Notes: generated by a model not told the origin, from the letters alone. A stretch of DNA of 64,000 nucleotides from CAZCVI01 sp964502145 (GCA_964502145.1 CAZCVI010000013.1:1-64000), one strand, 5' to 3'. Counted from the stretch's first letter, positions 1-15,400 are shown. Program-made: numbers and translations.

Positions 1-65
1 TATCATATTTGAAATATCGTGAAAATGAATTTACACAAAATATTATACACTCCCATTGCATCCCG

Positions 66-360
66 ACATTTAATAATTGCACCACAACATGTGAAGAGTG
101 TACCACTGCATTTAATGATTGCACCATTACATGTGAAGAGTGTACCCCGACATTTAATGATTGTACCACAACATGTGAAGAGTGTACCCCGACATTTAAT
201 GAATGCACCACAACATATGAAGAGTGTACTACAACATTTAATGATTGTTCGCTGGAAATGACTTATTTTACTACTAAAACAACCCAGTTCACCATGAAAA
301 CAAGACATAACACGCCAAAAATGACACGGTTTACCAGAACAATGAAACATTGTACCCAAG
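66..360. repeat. 21-bp tandem repeat array (42-bp dimer)
   Basis: Nine well conserved 21-bp units run from 66 to 254. Two types alternate: ACATTTAATGATTGTACCACA-like and ACATGTGAAGAGTGTACCCCG-like, written here only as consensus halves, so the higher-order period is 42 bp. Degenerate 21-bp units continue to about 360. Because 21 is a multiple of three, several frames on both strands stay open; in one plus-strand frame the array reads as Cys-rich heptads (CTTTCEE / CTPTFND). I see no ribosome binding site that would make it a gene. It lies about 90 bp or more downstream of the stop of the last NRPS gene and occupies most of the 450 bp between that stop and the window edge. Confidence 0.85.
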
Positions 361-450
361 ATAGAGGGATTATAAAGGCAAAAATAACTGGTTGTAGGCT
401 TTTTTTAGACATTTGACCGAACCACTTTTCCAATGACGGTAATCTTCCCA

Positions 451-3400
451 CTAAAATCCAAAACCTTCGAGTTCATCACCAGATACTTTAAACTGGGCGT
501 CAATATACTTATAAGAAATAGGAATATCTTTTATTTTTATGTCCGGGGTGGCGGTCACAGCGACAATAATATCCTTAAAATAATGGACAAACCGGTTAAT
601 CGTTTCTTTTTTAAAGAGCGCGGTACAATATTCAAAGTTAAAACGCAATGTATTATGCGTTTCAATACCATATAAGCTGAGTTCAAACTTGGCGGAATGG
701 CGGATATTCTCTTTATTGGCTTCTTCTGGTGGTGTTTCTTCATCCTGAGGGGACATTGTGCCAAACTCCATGTTTTGCAGCACCAGGACAGCTTCTACCA
801 GGGGCCTGCGACTCCAATCGCGGTGTAACACGATTTTTTCCACGAGTAATTCAAACGGATACTCTTGATTCTCAAAAGCAGGCATGGTAGTTGCTTTTAC
901 TTCCTTTAAAAACTGGTGGAAGGTTTTTTCTCCAACCGGGTGATTGCGGAGGGCGAGGGTATTGATGAACATACCGATGATATCTTGGAGATCAGTATGT
1001 CGGCGACCAGCAATCCCGGTTCCTACGACGATGTCTTCCTGACCACCGGAAATTTTTGCAAGGAAAATAGTAAACACTGCCAATAGAACCATATAAAGAG
1101 TGGTCTCTGTTTTTTGCGCATAGGCTTTTAAGGTTGCGGTTTCCATGCTCTCCAATTGGAAAGGGAAAATATCCCCGGCAAAACTGAGTAACGGGGGACG
1201 GGGATAATCAAGGGGGAGATTCAACGGGGTGGGTTCTGTGGCAAATACGTTTAACCAGTAGTCTTCCTGCTGTTTCAAACTCTGCTTGTTTTCGGCATTG
1301 TTTAGCCATTGGCAGTAATCTTTATACTGAATTCTTAAAGGAGGCAGTGCTTGACCGGAATACAGGGCGGTAAAATCACGGGTTAATATCTGGTGGGAAA
1401 TACCATCTGAAATGATGTGATGCATGTCCACGATAAGGATAAACTGGCCCGCCAAAGACTTGGTTAAACTTACCCGTAACAAGGGGGGAAGGGATAAATC
1501 AAAGGGCAGGATGAATTTTTCCAATTCCCCGGCGACACCGGTCAGAGAAATGGTTTTAATGTGAAAGGGAACATGGTCATGAACGCGTTGGATGGGTTCT
1601 TCTGCTCTGGAATGAAAGGAGGTACGCAAGCTTTCGTGGCGTTTTAGCAGTTGTTTAAAGGTATCTTCCAGTTTTTGTATATTGGGTTCTGCTTGGAGGG
1701 GAATGATGGTGGGCATGTTGTAGGTCGTATTTTGCGAGTCCATTTGCTGCAAGATATACAACCGTTTTTGGGCCGGAGACAATGGATAGAAGAATTTTTT
1801 TTCAGCGGGTTCAATAGCCATGTACAGTTCTTTTTCTAGGGCGTGGATATATCGGGCTAATTCTCTGATAGTGGCGCGTTTAAACACTTCTTCCAATGGA
1901 ACTTTGGTATTAAACTCTTTATGAATTTTTAATGTGAGTGTGGCTGCTTTTAAGGAATGGCCGCCCAGTTCAAAAAAGTTGGCGTGGATGCTGATTTTTT
2001 CCTCGGCAACAGCGAGAACCTCGGACCAGATGCGGGTTAATTTTTTTTCGGTTTCATTACTAGGTGGCATATAATGAACTGGACTTTGATTGAATTCAGG
2101 TTCTGGCAAAACCTGCCGGTTTACTTTTCCATTGGTGGACAGGGGTATTTTTTCTAATTCGACAAAATAGGCAGGAATCATGTAGTCGGGTAAACGACCA
2201 GACAGGTAGGTCTTTAATTCCAAGGAGTGGCTTGGGGTTTTTTCATGCGCTTTTAAAACAATATAGGCACAAAGATATATGTCGTTATTACTTTTTTCTC
2301 TGGCGCAGAGAAAGACATCTTTAATTTTGGGGTGGAGTAACAATTGATTTTCGATTTCTCCCAGTTCAATGCGGAAACCGCGAATTTTAACCTGGGTATC
2401 CAAACGGCCTAAGAATTGGATATTGCCATCGGGTAACCACCGGGCGAGGTCGCCGGTTTGGTAGATTTTAGTGGATTCAGAATAGAATTTAGCATGGGTT
2501 AACTCGGGATTATTAAGATACCCACGGGCCAATCCTGAACCAGAGATACATAATTGCCCGTAAACACCGATGGGTAACAATTGCTGATGGGGGTCGAGAA
2601 TGAGAATGCGGGTATTGGCGATTGGCGAACCGATGGTGCTTTGTTTATTTTGTTCCTGATGACGGTACAAGGTAGATAACACGGAACACTCGGTAACACC
2701 ATATTCATTAACGATCTCAAGGGCATTATTCCAAGCAACTGTTCGTTCTATCAGCAGGGATGGGGTGTGATCACCGGCCAAGGTCACGGCTTTTAGACTT
2801 GAAACGTCATGACCGGGCAATATGTCTAAGAGCGCTGCATACAGGGCAGGGACACAGATAAAATGGGTGATGTGATGTGTCACTATGGCTTCGCAAATCG
2901 TCGCAGTATCACCAAGTTGGTCATCTTGGAGCAATACAAGGGCGGCACCACTACAAATCGGAGTGAAAAATCCGGTGACAAAGCCGTCGAAACCATACGA
3001 AAATAATTGCAAGGCAACATCCCCGGTGTTCATAGCATATTCTTGGGTCCGGTAAGATAACATATTCACGACGCCACTATGTTCTACCTGCACGCCTTTA
3101 GGACGTCCTGTAGTACCAGATGTATAGATGATGTAAGCCAGGTTGTGGGCGGAAAGATTCATCTGTATAGGCTGGTTTTCAGCTACCGTCGGGGTGAGGG
3201 CGTACTCATCGAGATAAACAGGGCTAAACGGGTTGTTTTCTGGTTGAAGTTGAGTTAAATGATCTTGGTATTTGGTTTCTGAAAGCAGAACAGCTATGGC
3301 AGCATCAGCAAGCATATATTGAATTCGTTGTGGGGGCAAAGCAGGGTCAATGGGCACATAGGCGGCCCCGGATTTCAGGATTCCCAGGATAGCCACGGCT

Positions 3401-6400
3401 CGTAACAAGGGCTGCGACAAAAATATAGCTACTGGGTCTTCTGGTTTTATGCCTTTTTGGGTCACCAGGAACGAGGCGAGACGGTTGGCCGCTTGATTTA
3501 ATGTGTGATAAGTGAAAATGTTCTGGTCGGGAGCAGTGGGCTGGGTAAAAAGACGCACGGCAATGTGATGGGGGGTTCTTTCGACTTGTTCGGCAAATAA
3601 TTGCGGGATGGTTTTCTGCCGGGGATAGTTGGCGTCGGTATGATTAAACTCATAGAGAAGCTGTTGTTTTTCTGCGGTGGAATAAAGTTCAATATCTTTT
3701 ATTTGAATACTAGGCTGGGTGACCACGGCATGGATGACATTCATAAAATGAGTGGCCAATCGTTGTATGGTATCTTCTTTGAATATGCCGGTGTAATATT
3801 CGATATCAATATGAATACTGTTATCATTGGCTAGCGGGTTTATAAAAAAGGTGAGATCGAATTTAGCGGTGGTTTGCCGGTAAATGGTAGCGGGTAGAGT
3901 CTGGTCCGGGGTGTGTTGGGTGATATTTTGCGGAGTGGACTGGACATCTTGCACGACCATGGAAATATCAAACAATGGGTTCCGTGAGGGGTCTCTTTCC
4001 AGGTGCAGTTGGTGTACCAGTTCCTCGAACTGGACTTCCTGGTTGGCAAAGGCAGCAGTAGCGTTGGCGATTACTTCTGTGAAGAAAGTGGCATATGTTT
4101 TTTCACCGTGTGGGGTGTTGCGCATGACCAGCATATTGACAAACATGCCGATGATTTGCTGGAGATGAGCGTGGGGTCTGCCATTAATACCACTACCGAT
4201 AATGATATCGGTTTGACCGGTGTATTTATAAAACAGAGTGGTCAAAGCCGCGAGCATATTCATATACAGAGTACCCCCGTGCTGGGAAGCAAGCGCTTGG
4301 AACTTTTGCGCATCGCTTAATTCCAGGGTAAATCTATACTGGGCGCCGCTAAAAGTAAATACGGGGGGCCGGGAATAATCGGTGGGCAGCAGTACGCAGG
4401 GCAGTTCGCCTTCCAAAGTCTTAAGCCAATAGCGCTCTTGTCCGGCCATTGCACCACTGGCTATTAGATTGTTCTGCCATTGGGAAAAATCCTTGTAATG
4501 AATTAACAAGGGGGCGAGTTCTAGACCGTTGTATAAGGCGTTAAAATCGTCGCGAAGAATCTGCTGGGAAACAGCATCGGATATGATATGATGGATATCA
4601 ACTAACCAGGTATAATGGTCACCGGGCTGACGGATTAACATGGAACGCATGAGCGGGGCCTGGGAAAGATCAAAGGGACGGATGAAATCTTTGATAACCC
4701 GGGTGATGTCCTGGGGTTGGGTTTCTAAATCAAGGGATTGGAATATCAATTCCACGTGATCATGCACGCGTTGCACTGGTTCGTCTTGGACCCATTGGAA
4801 GGAGGTTCTTAAATTTTCATGGCGGGTGATTAGTTTATTTAGGGTTTGTTGAAGTTTGGCTTGAAGGGAATGATGATTATCTATCAAATCATCGAGTGGT
4901 AAAATCATTGGCATATTGTAGGTGATGGCGTTGTGGTCCATCTGCTGCAACACGACCAATCTTTTTTCTGCCGAGGATAAAGGGTAATATTCTTTTTTCT
5001 CTACCGCTGGAATATGGGCATATGGAACGGTGTTGGGACCATTTTTTATACCTATTATATATTTCGCTAACTGATGGATCGTGGGGGATTTAAATACCTC
5101 GGCATAGGGCAGACTGACTTGCAACCATTTATATATTTTCATAATCATGGCAGTCGCTTTTAAAGAATGCCCACCCAGGTGGAAGAAATTGTCATGGATA
5201 CTGATGTTTTCCTTGTCTATTCCCAGTAATGAGGACCAAATTTCCACCAATTTTATTTCAATTTCAAGACTGGGTGGCACATACGTGGCGGAAGGTCGGT
5301 CCAACTTGGGCTCTGGCAAGGCTTTTTTATCTACTTTCCCAGTGCTGGATAGCGGAATTGATTCGATACGTACAAAGTGTGCTGGAATCATATACTCGGG
5401 CAGAGTCGCTGACAAGTAATCCCGCAACTGGGATGGGGATAAATCGCTGTCCGCGACAAAATAGGCTACCAGAGTTTTATCGCCTCCATGATCTTCCCGT
5501 GCGACCACTACAACACTACGAATCTGCCGATGTTTTAGCAAACAACTCTCGATCTCACCCAATTCAATTCTGAAACCACGAATTTTAACCTGGGTATCGA
5601 TTCTACCCAGGAACTCAATATAACCATCTGGTAACCAGCGGGCTAAATCGCCGGTTTTGTAGAGTCGGATGGGTAAACCGGATAGGGTAAGATGAGTAGC
5701 AGAGGAGATAAATATATCGTGGGTGAGCTGTGGATTGTTTAGATACCCCCTGGCTACACCGTCACCGCCAATGTATACCTCGCCACTGATTCCGATGGGC
5801 ACGGGTTGCAAGACATGGTCTAGTATATAGAGGGTTGTATTGGAAATGGGCTTGCCAATGGGAATAGTATTGGCATGGGGTGCGATCGCATTGATAAAAT
5901 AATAGGTGGCATAAACAGTGGTCTCGGTAGGTCCATAGACATGAATGATACGATCTTTTCCCAGGTAATCCAAAGCCCTTTGGGAATGCTCCAATGATAC
6001 GCGTTCACCCCCAAAGAGAACTTTCCTGATACCATCGAAACAAGCGATTTTTAAATCCACGAGGGTATTAAATAAGGCGGTGGTTATAAAAAATACGGTG
6101 ATGCCTTTTTTTTGGATGATTGTGGATATCCGGTCAGGGGACAATACATCCTGCCGCGAAAGGGTAACCAGTGCGGCGCCATTCAAGAGGGCTCCAAAGA
6201 TATCAAAAACAGAACCATCAAAGGCATAATTAGACAACTGGAGAATACGATCTGAAGGGGTAATATCAATATAATTGGTGTGCTTAACAACACGGCTGAC
6301 ATGATAATGGCAGGTTAATACCCCCTTGGGTCTGCCAGTAGAACCGGAAGTGTAGATGATGTAGGCGAGATGTGTGGGAGTGATCGGAGTGATAGGAATT

Positions 6401-9400
6401 ATGGGAATTACGGGAGTAATGGGAGTGAGGGGAGAAGGGGAAGTGGCGTTTTGGATGAATTGTTTGGTAATTAGAAGTTTGGCGGCGCTGTCGGATAACA
6501 TGTAGTGTTTGCGCTCTTCGGGATAATCGGGATCAATGGGCAAATAGGCGGCACCGGATTTTAATATGCCTAGGATACCGATAATCATTTCACTGGATCG
6601 CTCTAACATGATGGCGACTATGGTGTTGGGTAAAACACCTTGCTGGATTAAAACTTGGGCGACTTGGGTGGATTGTTTATTTAATTCCGAGTAGGTGAGT
6701 TGGCAATCCCCATTGATGGGCCCGAACAGAGCAAGACGATCTGGAGTTCGGGAAACTTGCTGGGCGAATAATTCATGGAGACATTTATCTTTGGGGTAAG
6801 CGGTGGTGGTCTGGTTAAAATCGAAAAGCAGTTGTTGTTTCTCGGCGGCTGTTAATATCGAGATTTCTGCCAGGGGTAACCGGGGTTCACGTAACACGTG
6901 GCCTAGAATTTCCAAAAAATGCCCGGCAATGCGAATTACCATGGCTTCATCATAAACAAGGGCATTATAACTTAACCGGACTACAATACTGGCTGAAGGA
7001 ATAACAATGATATTAAAATCATAGTTGGTTTGTTCCACCAACTTGATCTCCTGAACCTGCCAATCCAAGGCAAAGGATGGCGCAGTGCCAGTCGCATGTT
7101 TAACCTGCTGGGAAATGGGGAAATTCTCAAAGATTAAAATATGATCGAACAGCGTGCCTCTTATTTCCGATTTGGCCTGGATATCGGCAAGAGACGCATA
7201 CTCAAACAACTTGGCCTGGGTGTTATCCTGATGCAAACGTTGCAGCAACCGGGGGAAATTCTGATCCGGGGCACAACGGACACGTACTGGCACGGTGTTG
7301 ATAAATAAACCGACCATTTGTTCGACTCCAACCAGTTCCGGCGGGCGACCGGATACCACGGTGCCAAACACGACATCATGGCTATTATTATACTTCTGTA
7401 ACAACACGCCCCACAAGGCTTGGAACAGGGTATTTACAGTCACGTGATGGTGGCTGGCAAATGTCGCAATCGCAGCACTGTCAGCCGGAGAAATGGTGAA
7501 TGGATGGAGTGCCAATTGATACGCGCTATTGGTTTGGGACGGGGTGGAAGACAAACGGGGCAAACTGGCGGGCTGGGAGTACCCGGCGAGATATTGTTCC
7601 CAAAAAGTGAGACCTGCCAATTTATCTTGTTTGAGCCACCATTGAATGTAACGCCGATACGGTACAGCCTGGGGCAATGGGCAGGTTTGCCCGGCACTTA
7701 ACGCCTGATAAATTTCCAGCAATTCTTTATAGATAATCGCGAGGCACCAACCGTCCATTAATATATGATGGAACCCCCAACCGAGTTGAAACTGTTGGTC
7801 CTGGGTCTTAAAGAGAGTGAGCCGCATCATCACTTCGGTATCCAGTTCAAAGCCGCGCTCTTTCTGGGTGTGACACCATTGATCTATTAATTGTTCTTGC
7901 TCCATGGCGGATAGATGAGTGATATCTTGATAGTCGACCTCCACATAACGATGCTTAAGAACGACCTGCAATGGCTCCTCTAAGCCGCGATGCATAAAAA
8001 TAGTGCGGAAAATATCGTAACGTTCAATGAGGGTATTAAAGCTACTTTCCAACAAGGATTTATTGATGCTGCCTGTCAGGGTGAAAACACTCTGAATAAA
8101 ATACATATCGTAATGGGAGCGGGTTAACCAATGATAGAATATCCCTTTCTGCATGGGATTTAATGGATAGATCGCTGCCATCGTGGGCTTTTCAGCAAGA
8201 TTCGTATTAATATGGTGTAGTATCCCGGCGAATTCTTCCAGGGAGAGAGTGGTATACGTGGCATCCATCACATCGCTGGGGGTGAGTTCCGGTTCCTGTT
8301 GCTGACAACAAAACGCAATCAGGCGAGACAAGTGGGTTTGATACCGATTAGCCAATGAACGGATGGTTTGTTCGTCATATTCAAACTGGTTATACACAAA
8401 GGAAAGGGAGAGTAAATTGGTCATCATCATGCCATTGATGGTCAGCGTATAGAGCTGCTCCAATTCTGGGCTGGCACTGCCTGAGGCAGCCAAGGGGGAG
8501 AATTGGAACTGAAGGATATCGTCTTGGGAAGTGGTGGCAGGCGTGGAGAATTGCCCGAGGTAATTAAACATGATTTCCGGTTCATTGTGTTCTGAAGCTT
8601 GGGCGTTTTCTTTTTTAGGCGCGAGGTATTTGGCGATACCATGGGTTATTCCCTTGTGTGGGATGCGCCGCAACGTTTCCTTGACACTCTTAATGGCATA
8701 CGCAAGCCCGGTAGATTCAGTCAGTAAATCATAGCGACTCATATCCAGAATAACGGGGAACAACGAGGTGAACCAACCCACAGTACGACCAATATCCACA
8801 CCCTGAATTATTGCTTCGCGGCCATGACCTTCCAAAACAATGGCGGTTTGCTGAATATTGGCCCACTCACGCAGGGAAAGCCCAAGAGCAGTTAATAATA
8901 TATCATTTATTTCAGTATTAAACGCGTGATTCACCTTCTTTAATAAGTTTAAACTGTCGGTTTCACTGAACTGGATAGAGATCGTTTGGGTATATTTTAG
9001 TTTTCTCTTGTCACTGCTGATGATATGGTCACGCGGTAACAGTGGCATGGGCGTATCCGGGGCATGGAAGAAGGGCTGGTGTTGAGCATATTGCGTGAGT
9101 TGGTGGGACCAGTATAAAAAGGAATCTGTTTTATCGGGAAGCGTGATTGGTTGCCCGGTTTGCACTTGCATATAACCGGTTTGCAAGTCTTCCAAGAGAA
9201 TACGCCATGATACGCCATCAATCACCAGATGATGAATAGCTATCAGTAGATGATCACCACTCGTGGTCTTAAATAGTCCCAGTTTAACCAGCGGTCCATG
9301 GGTGATATCCATACTGGCTTGAATGCGACGCACAATCCCTTCGATTTCTTCCGCTACATCGGTAACGGCTCTGAAATCATACACGTCCAGGTCGAATAAA

Positions 9401-12400
9401 GGTCCGGTTGTCTCTCTATTCTGTTGCGTGATGCCTGCCTGGGAATGAGTCGGGAATATTATACGTAATGCATCATGATGTTTCACCAAGTGGGTAAACA
9501 CCTGTTTTAATGACTCTTCAGCGATCCCCTGTTCACGGTACAACATTACGGCCTGATTAAAATGGTCTCTATGGGTGGTATAGGATTGAAAGAACCAATG
9601 TTGGATAGGGGTGAGTGGCACCATGCCAGATACGCTTTCCTGGGGAATCTGCCGGGTGATCGGGATGACACATGAAGCCAGTTGCGCGATAACAGGGTGG
9701 GCAAATAAATCATTGATCTTGACATCCCAGCCGTATTTCTTCAATCGGGAAGCGACCAGTATCGCTTTAATGGAATCACCACCCAATTGGAAAAAATTAT
9801 CCATGATACCGACCTGTTGAACCCCCAGTACCTCTTGCCAAATTTCAGTTAATCTTTTTTCCACCTCTTGCACAGGTGCCACATAATTCTGTGCCGCTGT
9901 TATTTCAGGTTCTGGTAGCGCGTGGCGGTCTATTTTTCCATTCGGGGTTAATGGGATATGCGACATGGGAATAAAATAAGCGGGAATCATGTATTCCGGT
10001 AAATCTTTGGCCAGAGATTCCCTGATATTTAAAGCCATTGGTGCTATATCCGCTTGAAACACAATATAGGCACATAGATATTTATCACCCCGTTCATCTT
10101 GTCTGGCTAAAACAGCCGCATTTTTAATCCCTGGAATTTGGAACAATCGGTTCTCGATTTCCCCAGGTTCAATACGAAAGCCCCTGATTTTAACTTGCTG
10201 ATCTACCCGTCCCAGATATTGGATATCGCCACTTTCCAGCAGCCGTGCCAAATCCCCGGACCGGTAGAGCACATTCCCTGCTAAGTAGGGATCGGGTACA
10301 AATTTCTCGCTGGTTAATTGGGGCCGGTTGAGATAACCGCGTGCGACCCCGATCCCACCCACACACAGTTCACCCGCAGCACCTACAGGCATGAGTTTTA
10401 ACTGTCGGTCCACTACATACAGGCATAGCGTAGGAATCGGTTGACCAATATTACTGGTATCAGAAGTTGTTTCTTGGCGACTGATTTCTTTGAAGGTGAC
10501 ATGAACCGTGGTTTCTGTGATGCCGTACATATTAATCAAGCGGCACCCCGGGTACATCTGTTGCCAGGGTTTAAGTTGGGCCGGATTCAATGCTTCACCG
10601 CCGAAAATCACAAAACGACTATTCAAATACCTGTTTGTGGCTTGTAATTCCTGGTTCATTAAATTATAAAATGCCGCTGGAGTTTGATTGAGCACAGTGA
10701 CTTGCTGCTGCTTCAATAGGCTCAAGAATTCCCACGGGTCGCGGGCTGTGGCCTTGGAAACCATGACCAGTTTACCACCATACAACAGCGCACCATACAT
10801 CTCCCACACGGAAAAATCAAAACAATACGAATGAAACAGGGTCCAAATATCAGTGGGGTTAAAATCAAATTGGAATTGCTCATTAAACAATAAGCGCACG
10901 ACATGGCGATGCTCGATCAGGGTGCCTTTGGGCTTACCGGTGGTGCCGGAAGTATAGATGACATAGGCAAGATGTGTGGGAGTGATGGGAGTAGTGGGAA
11001 TTCTGGGAGTTATGGGAATGCTGGGAATTATGGGAGTAGAGTCTTGGATGAATTGGGGGGTGACTATAATGGTGGCGGCGCTGTCGGCTAACATGAAGTG
11101 TTGGCGATCTTCGGGATAGTCGGGGTCAATGGGTAAATAGGCGGCGCCGGCTTTTAATATGCCTAAAATGCCGCTGATCATGGCGATGGAACGGTCTATC
11201 ATGATGGCTACAATGGTGTCGGGTAAAACACCCTGTTGGATTAAACGATTGGCGATTTGGGTGGACGTATTATTTAATTCAGTATAGGTGAGTTGACACC
11301 CCCCGTTTTTTTCGCCAGTTAGGGCAATATGATCCGGGGTTCGTTGCACTTGTTCCGCGAATAAGTGGTGAATGGTTTTTTCTACAGGATAGGCGACAGC
11401 CGTGTGATTCAGATGGGAGATTAACCATTCTTTTTCGATCTGCGGGGTCATGTTTATGTCTTTTATAGCCATGTGCGGATGATTGATAAGCTGCTGTACT
11501 ATTTCACGGATATGTCCGGCCAGTCGGTTTATGAAAGTCGCTTCATAAACCAATGCATTAAAATTCAATTTGACTGTGATGGTGTCACTGGGAAGCACAG
11601 TGATATAAAAATCATAATTGGTTTGTTCCAAGACTTTAATATCCGTGACCTGCCAGTTCTTTGTGGCAAAATGTTCATCCTGCTGCGCATTCTTTACTTG
11701 TTGATGCAGCGGATAATTCTCAAATACCAGGATATGCTCAATCAGTTTCGATTTTAATAGCGTACTCGATTGAATATCAGCCAAAGGCAGGTATTCATAG
11801 GATTTACTGGTAGTACTTTCCTGCTGTACGAGGTGTGCCAGATGAGAAAAAGTCTCTTCAGGTAAACTTTTGATCCGCACCGGAATCGTATTGATAAATA
11901 GTCCTACCATGTGTTCTACTCCCGGTAGTTCCGGCGGACGACCCGCCACGATCACCCCAAAAACAACATCATCGTTATTATTGTATTTTTGCAACAGGAT
12001 GCCCCACAGCGTTTGAAACAGCGTGCTCACAGTCACCGAAAGAGTGCTGGCTAAAGCAGTGAGTTTGGCCGTGATCTCCGGGTTGAGTGCAAACTTGTTT
12101 TCTGCCAATTCGTAGCCAGTGGCCGTCTTTGATGGCGGTAAACCCGCTTGATTCTCATAACCCGACAGGTAATTTTTCCAATAGGCCAGACCAGCCGCCT
12201 TATCTTGTTTTTGCCACCACTCAATGTATCGTTGATAGGGCGTGACGTCGTTTAATTGTAAGGGGGTATGTGCAGACAGACTCTGGTAGATGTCCAGTAG
12301 TTCATTATAGATGATACCCATGCACCAGCCATCCATTAATATATGATGGAACCCCCAACCCAGACGATAATCGTTCGCCCCCGTTCTAAATAACGAGAGT

Positions 12401-15400
12401 CTCATCATTACATCTGTACACAGATCAAAACCGCGCTCTTTTTCCCGTTGACACCATTCTTCTAAAACCTGTTCCTGCTCTACAGCAGGCAGATGCCCTA
12501 GATCCTCGTAATACAATGGCACATTTCGTTGGCTTAGAACCACTTGTAGCGGTTCTTCCACGCCCTGATGAATAAAAATAGTGCGGAAAATATCATATCG
12601 TTCAATCAGCAAATTAAAACTGCGTTCCAATATGAATGTATCCATCACTCCTTCCACGTGGAACAGGTTTTGAATAAAATAAATATCATATTCTGTGCGG
12701 GTCAGCCAAAAAAATAAGATACCCTTTTGCATCGGACTCAAGGGATATATCGATTGGATAGCTGGTTTTTCAGTGATATGTGCCGCAATATGATCTTCTA
12801 ACCCCACAAATTCCTCCAGCGAGAGATTCGTATTCGACACATCCAGTACATCGCTCGGTGTTAATTCACGTACCTGTTTTTGCAGACAATGGCCGATAAT
12901 ACGTAGCAGTTGGCTCTCGTAACCATTCATCAGGGAACGAATGCTAGTCTTATCATATTCCTCGCGGTTATAGGTCAGCGAGAGGGAGAGTTTCCCCGCC
13001 ACAATCATGCCAGTAAAACTCAAAGTATGGAGCTGTTTAAATTCTCTGCTGATACTCTCACCGCTAGTTAAGGATGAAAACTGCATGAGTGGGGTATTCA
13101 TTCCCTCCGTAGCATTATCCGCTGGGCCACCAGGAGCGTCAAATTGACCCAGATAATTAAAACCAATCTCCGGTTCCAATTGAAACAACGGATTTTCCAT
13201 GTCCCGCTGCGGCGCAAGATACTTGGCAATACCAAACCCAATACCTTTATGGGGAATAGAACGCAACGTCTCTTTAACTTGTTTAATGGCGTATGAAATA
13301 TCCTCGCAACGATTCAGATTCAACCACACTGGGAACTGGGAAGTAAACCACCCCACAGTACGTCCAATATCCACGCCGTCGATTATTGCTTCCCGGCCAT
13401 GACCTTCCAGAGTAATCAATACATCGTTAATATGCGCCCATTCTTGGATAGCTACACCCAGGGCAGTTAATAAAATATCGTTTATTTCCGTATTATAAGC
13501 CTGATGGACCTGCTTCAACAGGTTCTGCGTGTCCTCGTGACTTAACTCCATCGTGACTGCATCCGCATATTTTAGTATTTTTTGCGCTGTGCTAATTTGC
13601 CGCTCACGGGGTAATAAAGGAAAAGTAATGGGCTTGTTAACCCAGGCAAAACCTTTTGATAACGAGTGGTTTTGTGCGTATTCGGTGAGTAACTCGGACC
13701 AGTACTTAAAGGAATCGGTTTTTTCAGGCAATGTGATCGGCTTTCCTGTTTCAACTTGTTCAAAACCCGTATGGATGTCTTCTAACAAGATGCGCCAAGA
13801 TACACCGTCGACCACAAGATGATGAATGGCAATCAATAGATGATCTCCCTGACCAGTTTTAAATAATCCCAACTTCAGCAATGGCCCATTACCCAAATTA
13901 ATACTGCCCTGCATGCGGCTGGCATGTGTTTGGATTTTTGCTGCCAGTTCTTCTTCCGAAGAATTATCACCCGTGAAGTCCAGTACTTCCAAGTCGAACA
14001 ATTTTCCTTCTAAGCCGCGATTTTGTTGCCTAACCCGATGTTCTGGACCATTATTTATCTGATATTTCATGCGCAAGACATCATGATGCGCCACTAATTT
14101 AGTAAAAACCTGGTGCAAGACATCTGTTTCAAAATGATCGGTGCGAAACAACATCACAGCCTGGTTAAAGTGGTGACCCGCAGCCAGATGATTGGCAAAA
14201 AACCAGTGCTGAATCGGAGTTAAGGGAACTTCTCCATAAACAACGTCCTGGGGAATTTGTCGGGAAACCGTATAAGTGCAACCTGCTAGTTTTTCAATCG
14301 TTGGGCGGGCAAATAGATCATTTATTTTTACAGCCAAGCCATATTTTTTTAAGCGCGAGACCATTTGCATCGCTTTGATCGAATCACCCCCAATCTGGAA
14401 AAAATTATGGGTGATACCCACTTGTTCCATGCCCAGAAGTTCTTGCCATACCTCTACCATTCTCTTTTCTACATCGTTCTGGGGGGCAGTATAATGATGA
14501 TCTTGGGTCATATCCGGTTCAGGAAGACTTTTCGTGTCGATTTTACCAGTAGAAGTAATGGGTAATTGCGCCAGTTTAATAAAATAAGCCGGGATCATAT
14601 AGTCCGGTAAATCTCGTGATAAGTGTTCTTGAAGGCGAGTATCCCCGATTTCTGCTAACTGGCTGTCAGTGACAATATAAGCGCAGAGATAATTATTCCC
14701 CTTGTGATCGGGCCGTGCTAAAACAGCGGCGCGAAGTATCCCAGGGAACTTTTGCAAGCGGCTCTCAATCTCGCCCAGTTCAATACGGAAGCCCCTGATT
14801 TTGACCTGGAAATCAATGCGCCCTAAGAATTCGATGTAACCATCAGCACACCAGCGGGCCAAATCACCCGTATGATAAAAGATAGTGGAAGATGTTGCTG
14901 ATGTCGATGATACAGACAGCGATTGGAAAAAGGTATGGGTTAATTCCGGGCGGTTGAGATAACCCGGGGCTACACCTGCTCCACCAATTAGCATTTCTCC
15001 AGCTATTCCCATTGGTAAAAGTTCACCGTGGCTATCCACAATGAGGATCGTCGTATTCCAGACAGGCGCACCAATCTTTATTTGGCAGTCTTTTTCCTGG
15101 TGGTGATATAGAGTCGAGGTTACCGCTGCTTCTGTCACACCATATTCATGTACTAGTTCCAGCGTCGAGTTCTTTTGTTTGATCGCTTCCAATAATGTCT
15201 CCGGTAAACGGTCACCACCCAGAGTGACTACTTGTAAAGAGGAAGCTTCAGCCACTGTTAATGCTTCAATGACCGCTTGGAAAAGAGGTGGCGTACAAAA
15301 GATGTGGGTGATTTTGTTCCCGGCAATAGCTGATTTAATAATATTCGGGTCTTTTCTGCCTTGACGACCCAGTAATACAACTCGCGCCCCAGAAATTAAA

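Noticed and set aside
9..416. Plus-strand frame of 135 residues with Cys-rich heptads
   Set aside because: Starts at a TTG without a ribosome binding site, and the opposite strand is open over the same array; the openness follows from the 21-bp period.
451..1400. Thioesterase at the end of the assembly line
   Set aside because: No GxSxG-type hydrolase motif or TE-like segment; residues after T5 are all C domain.
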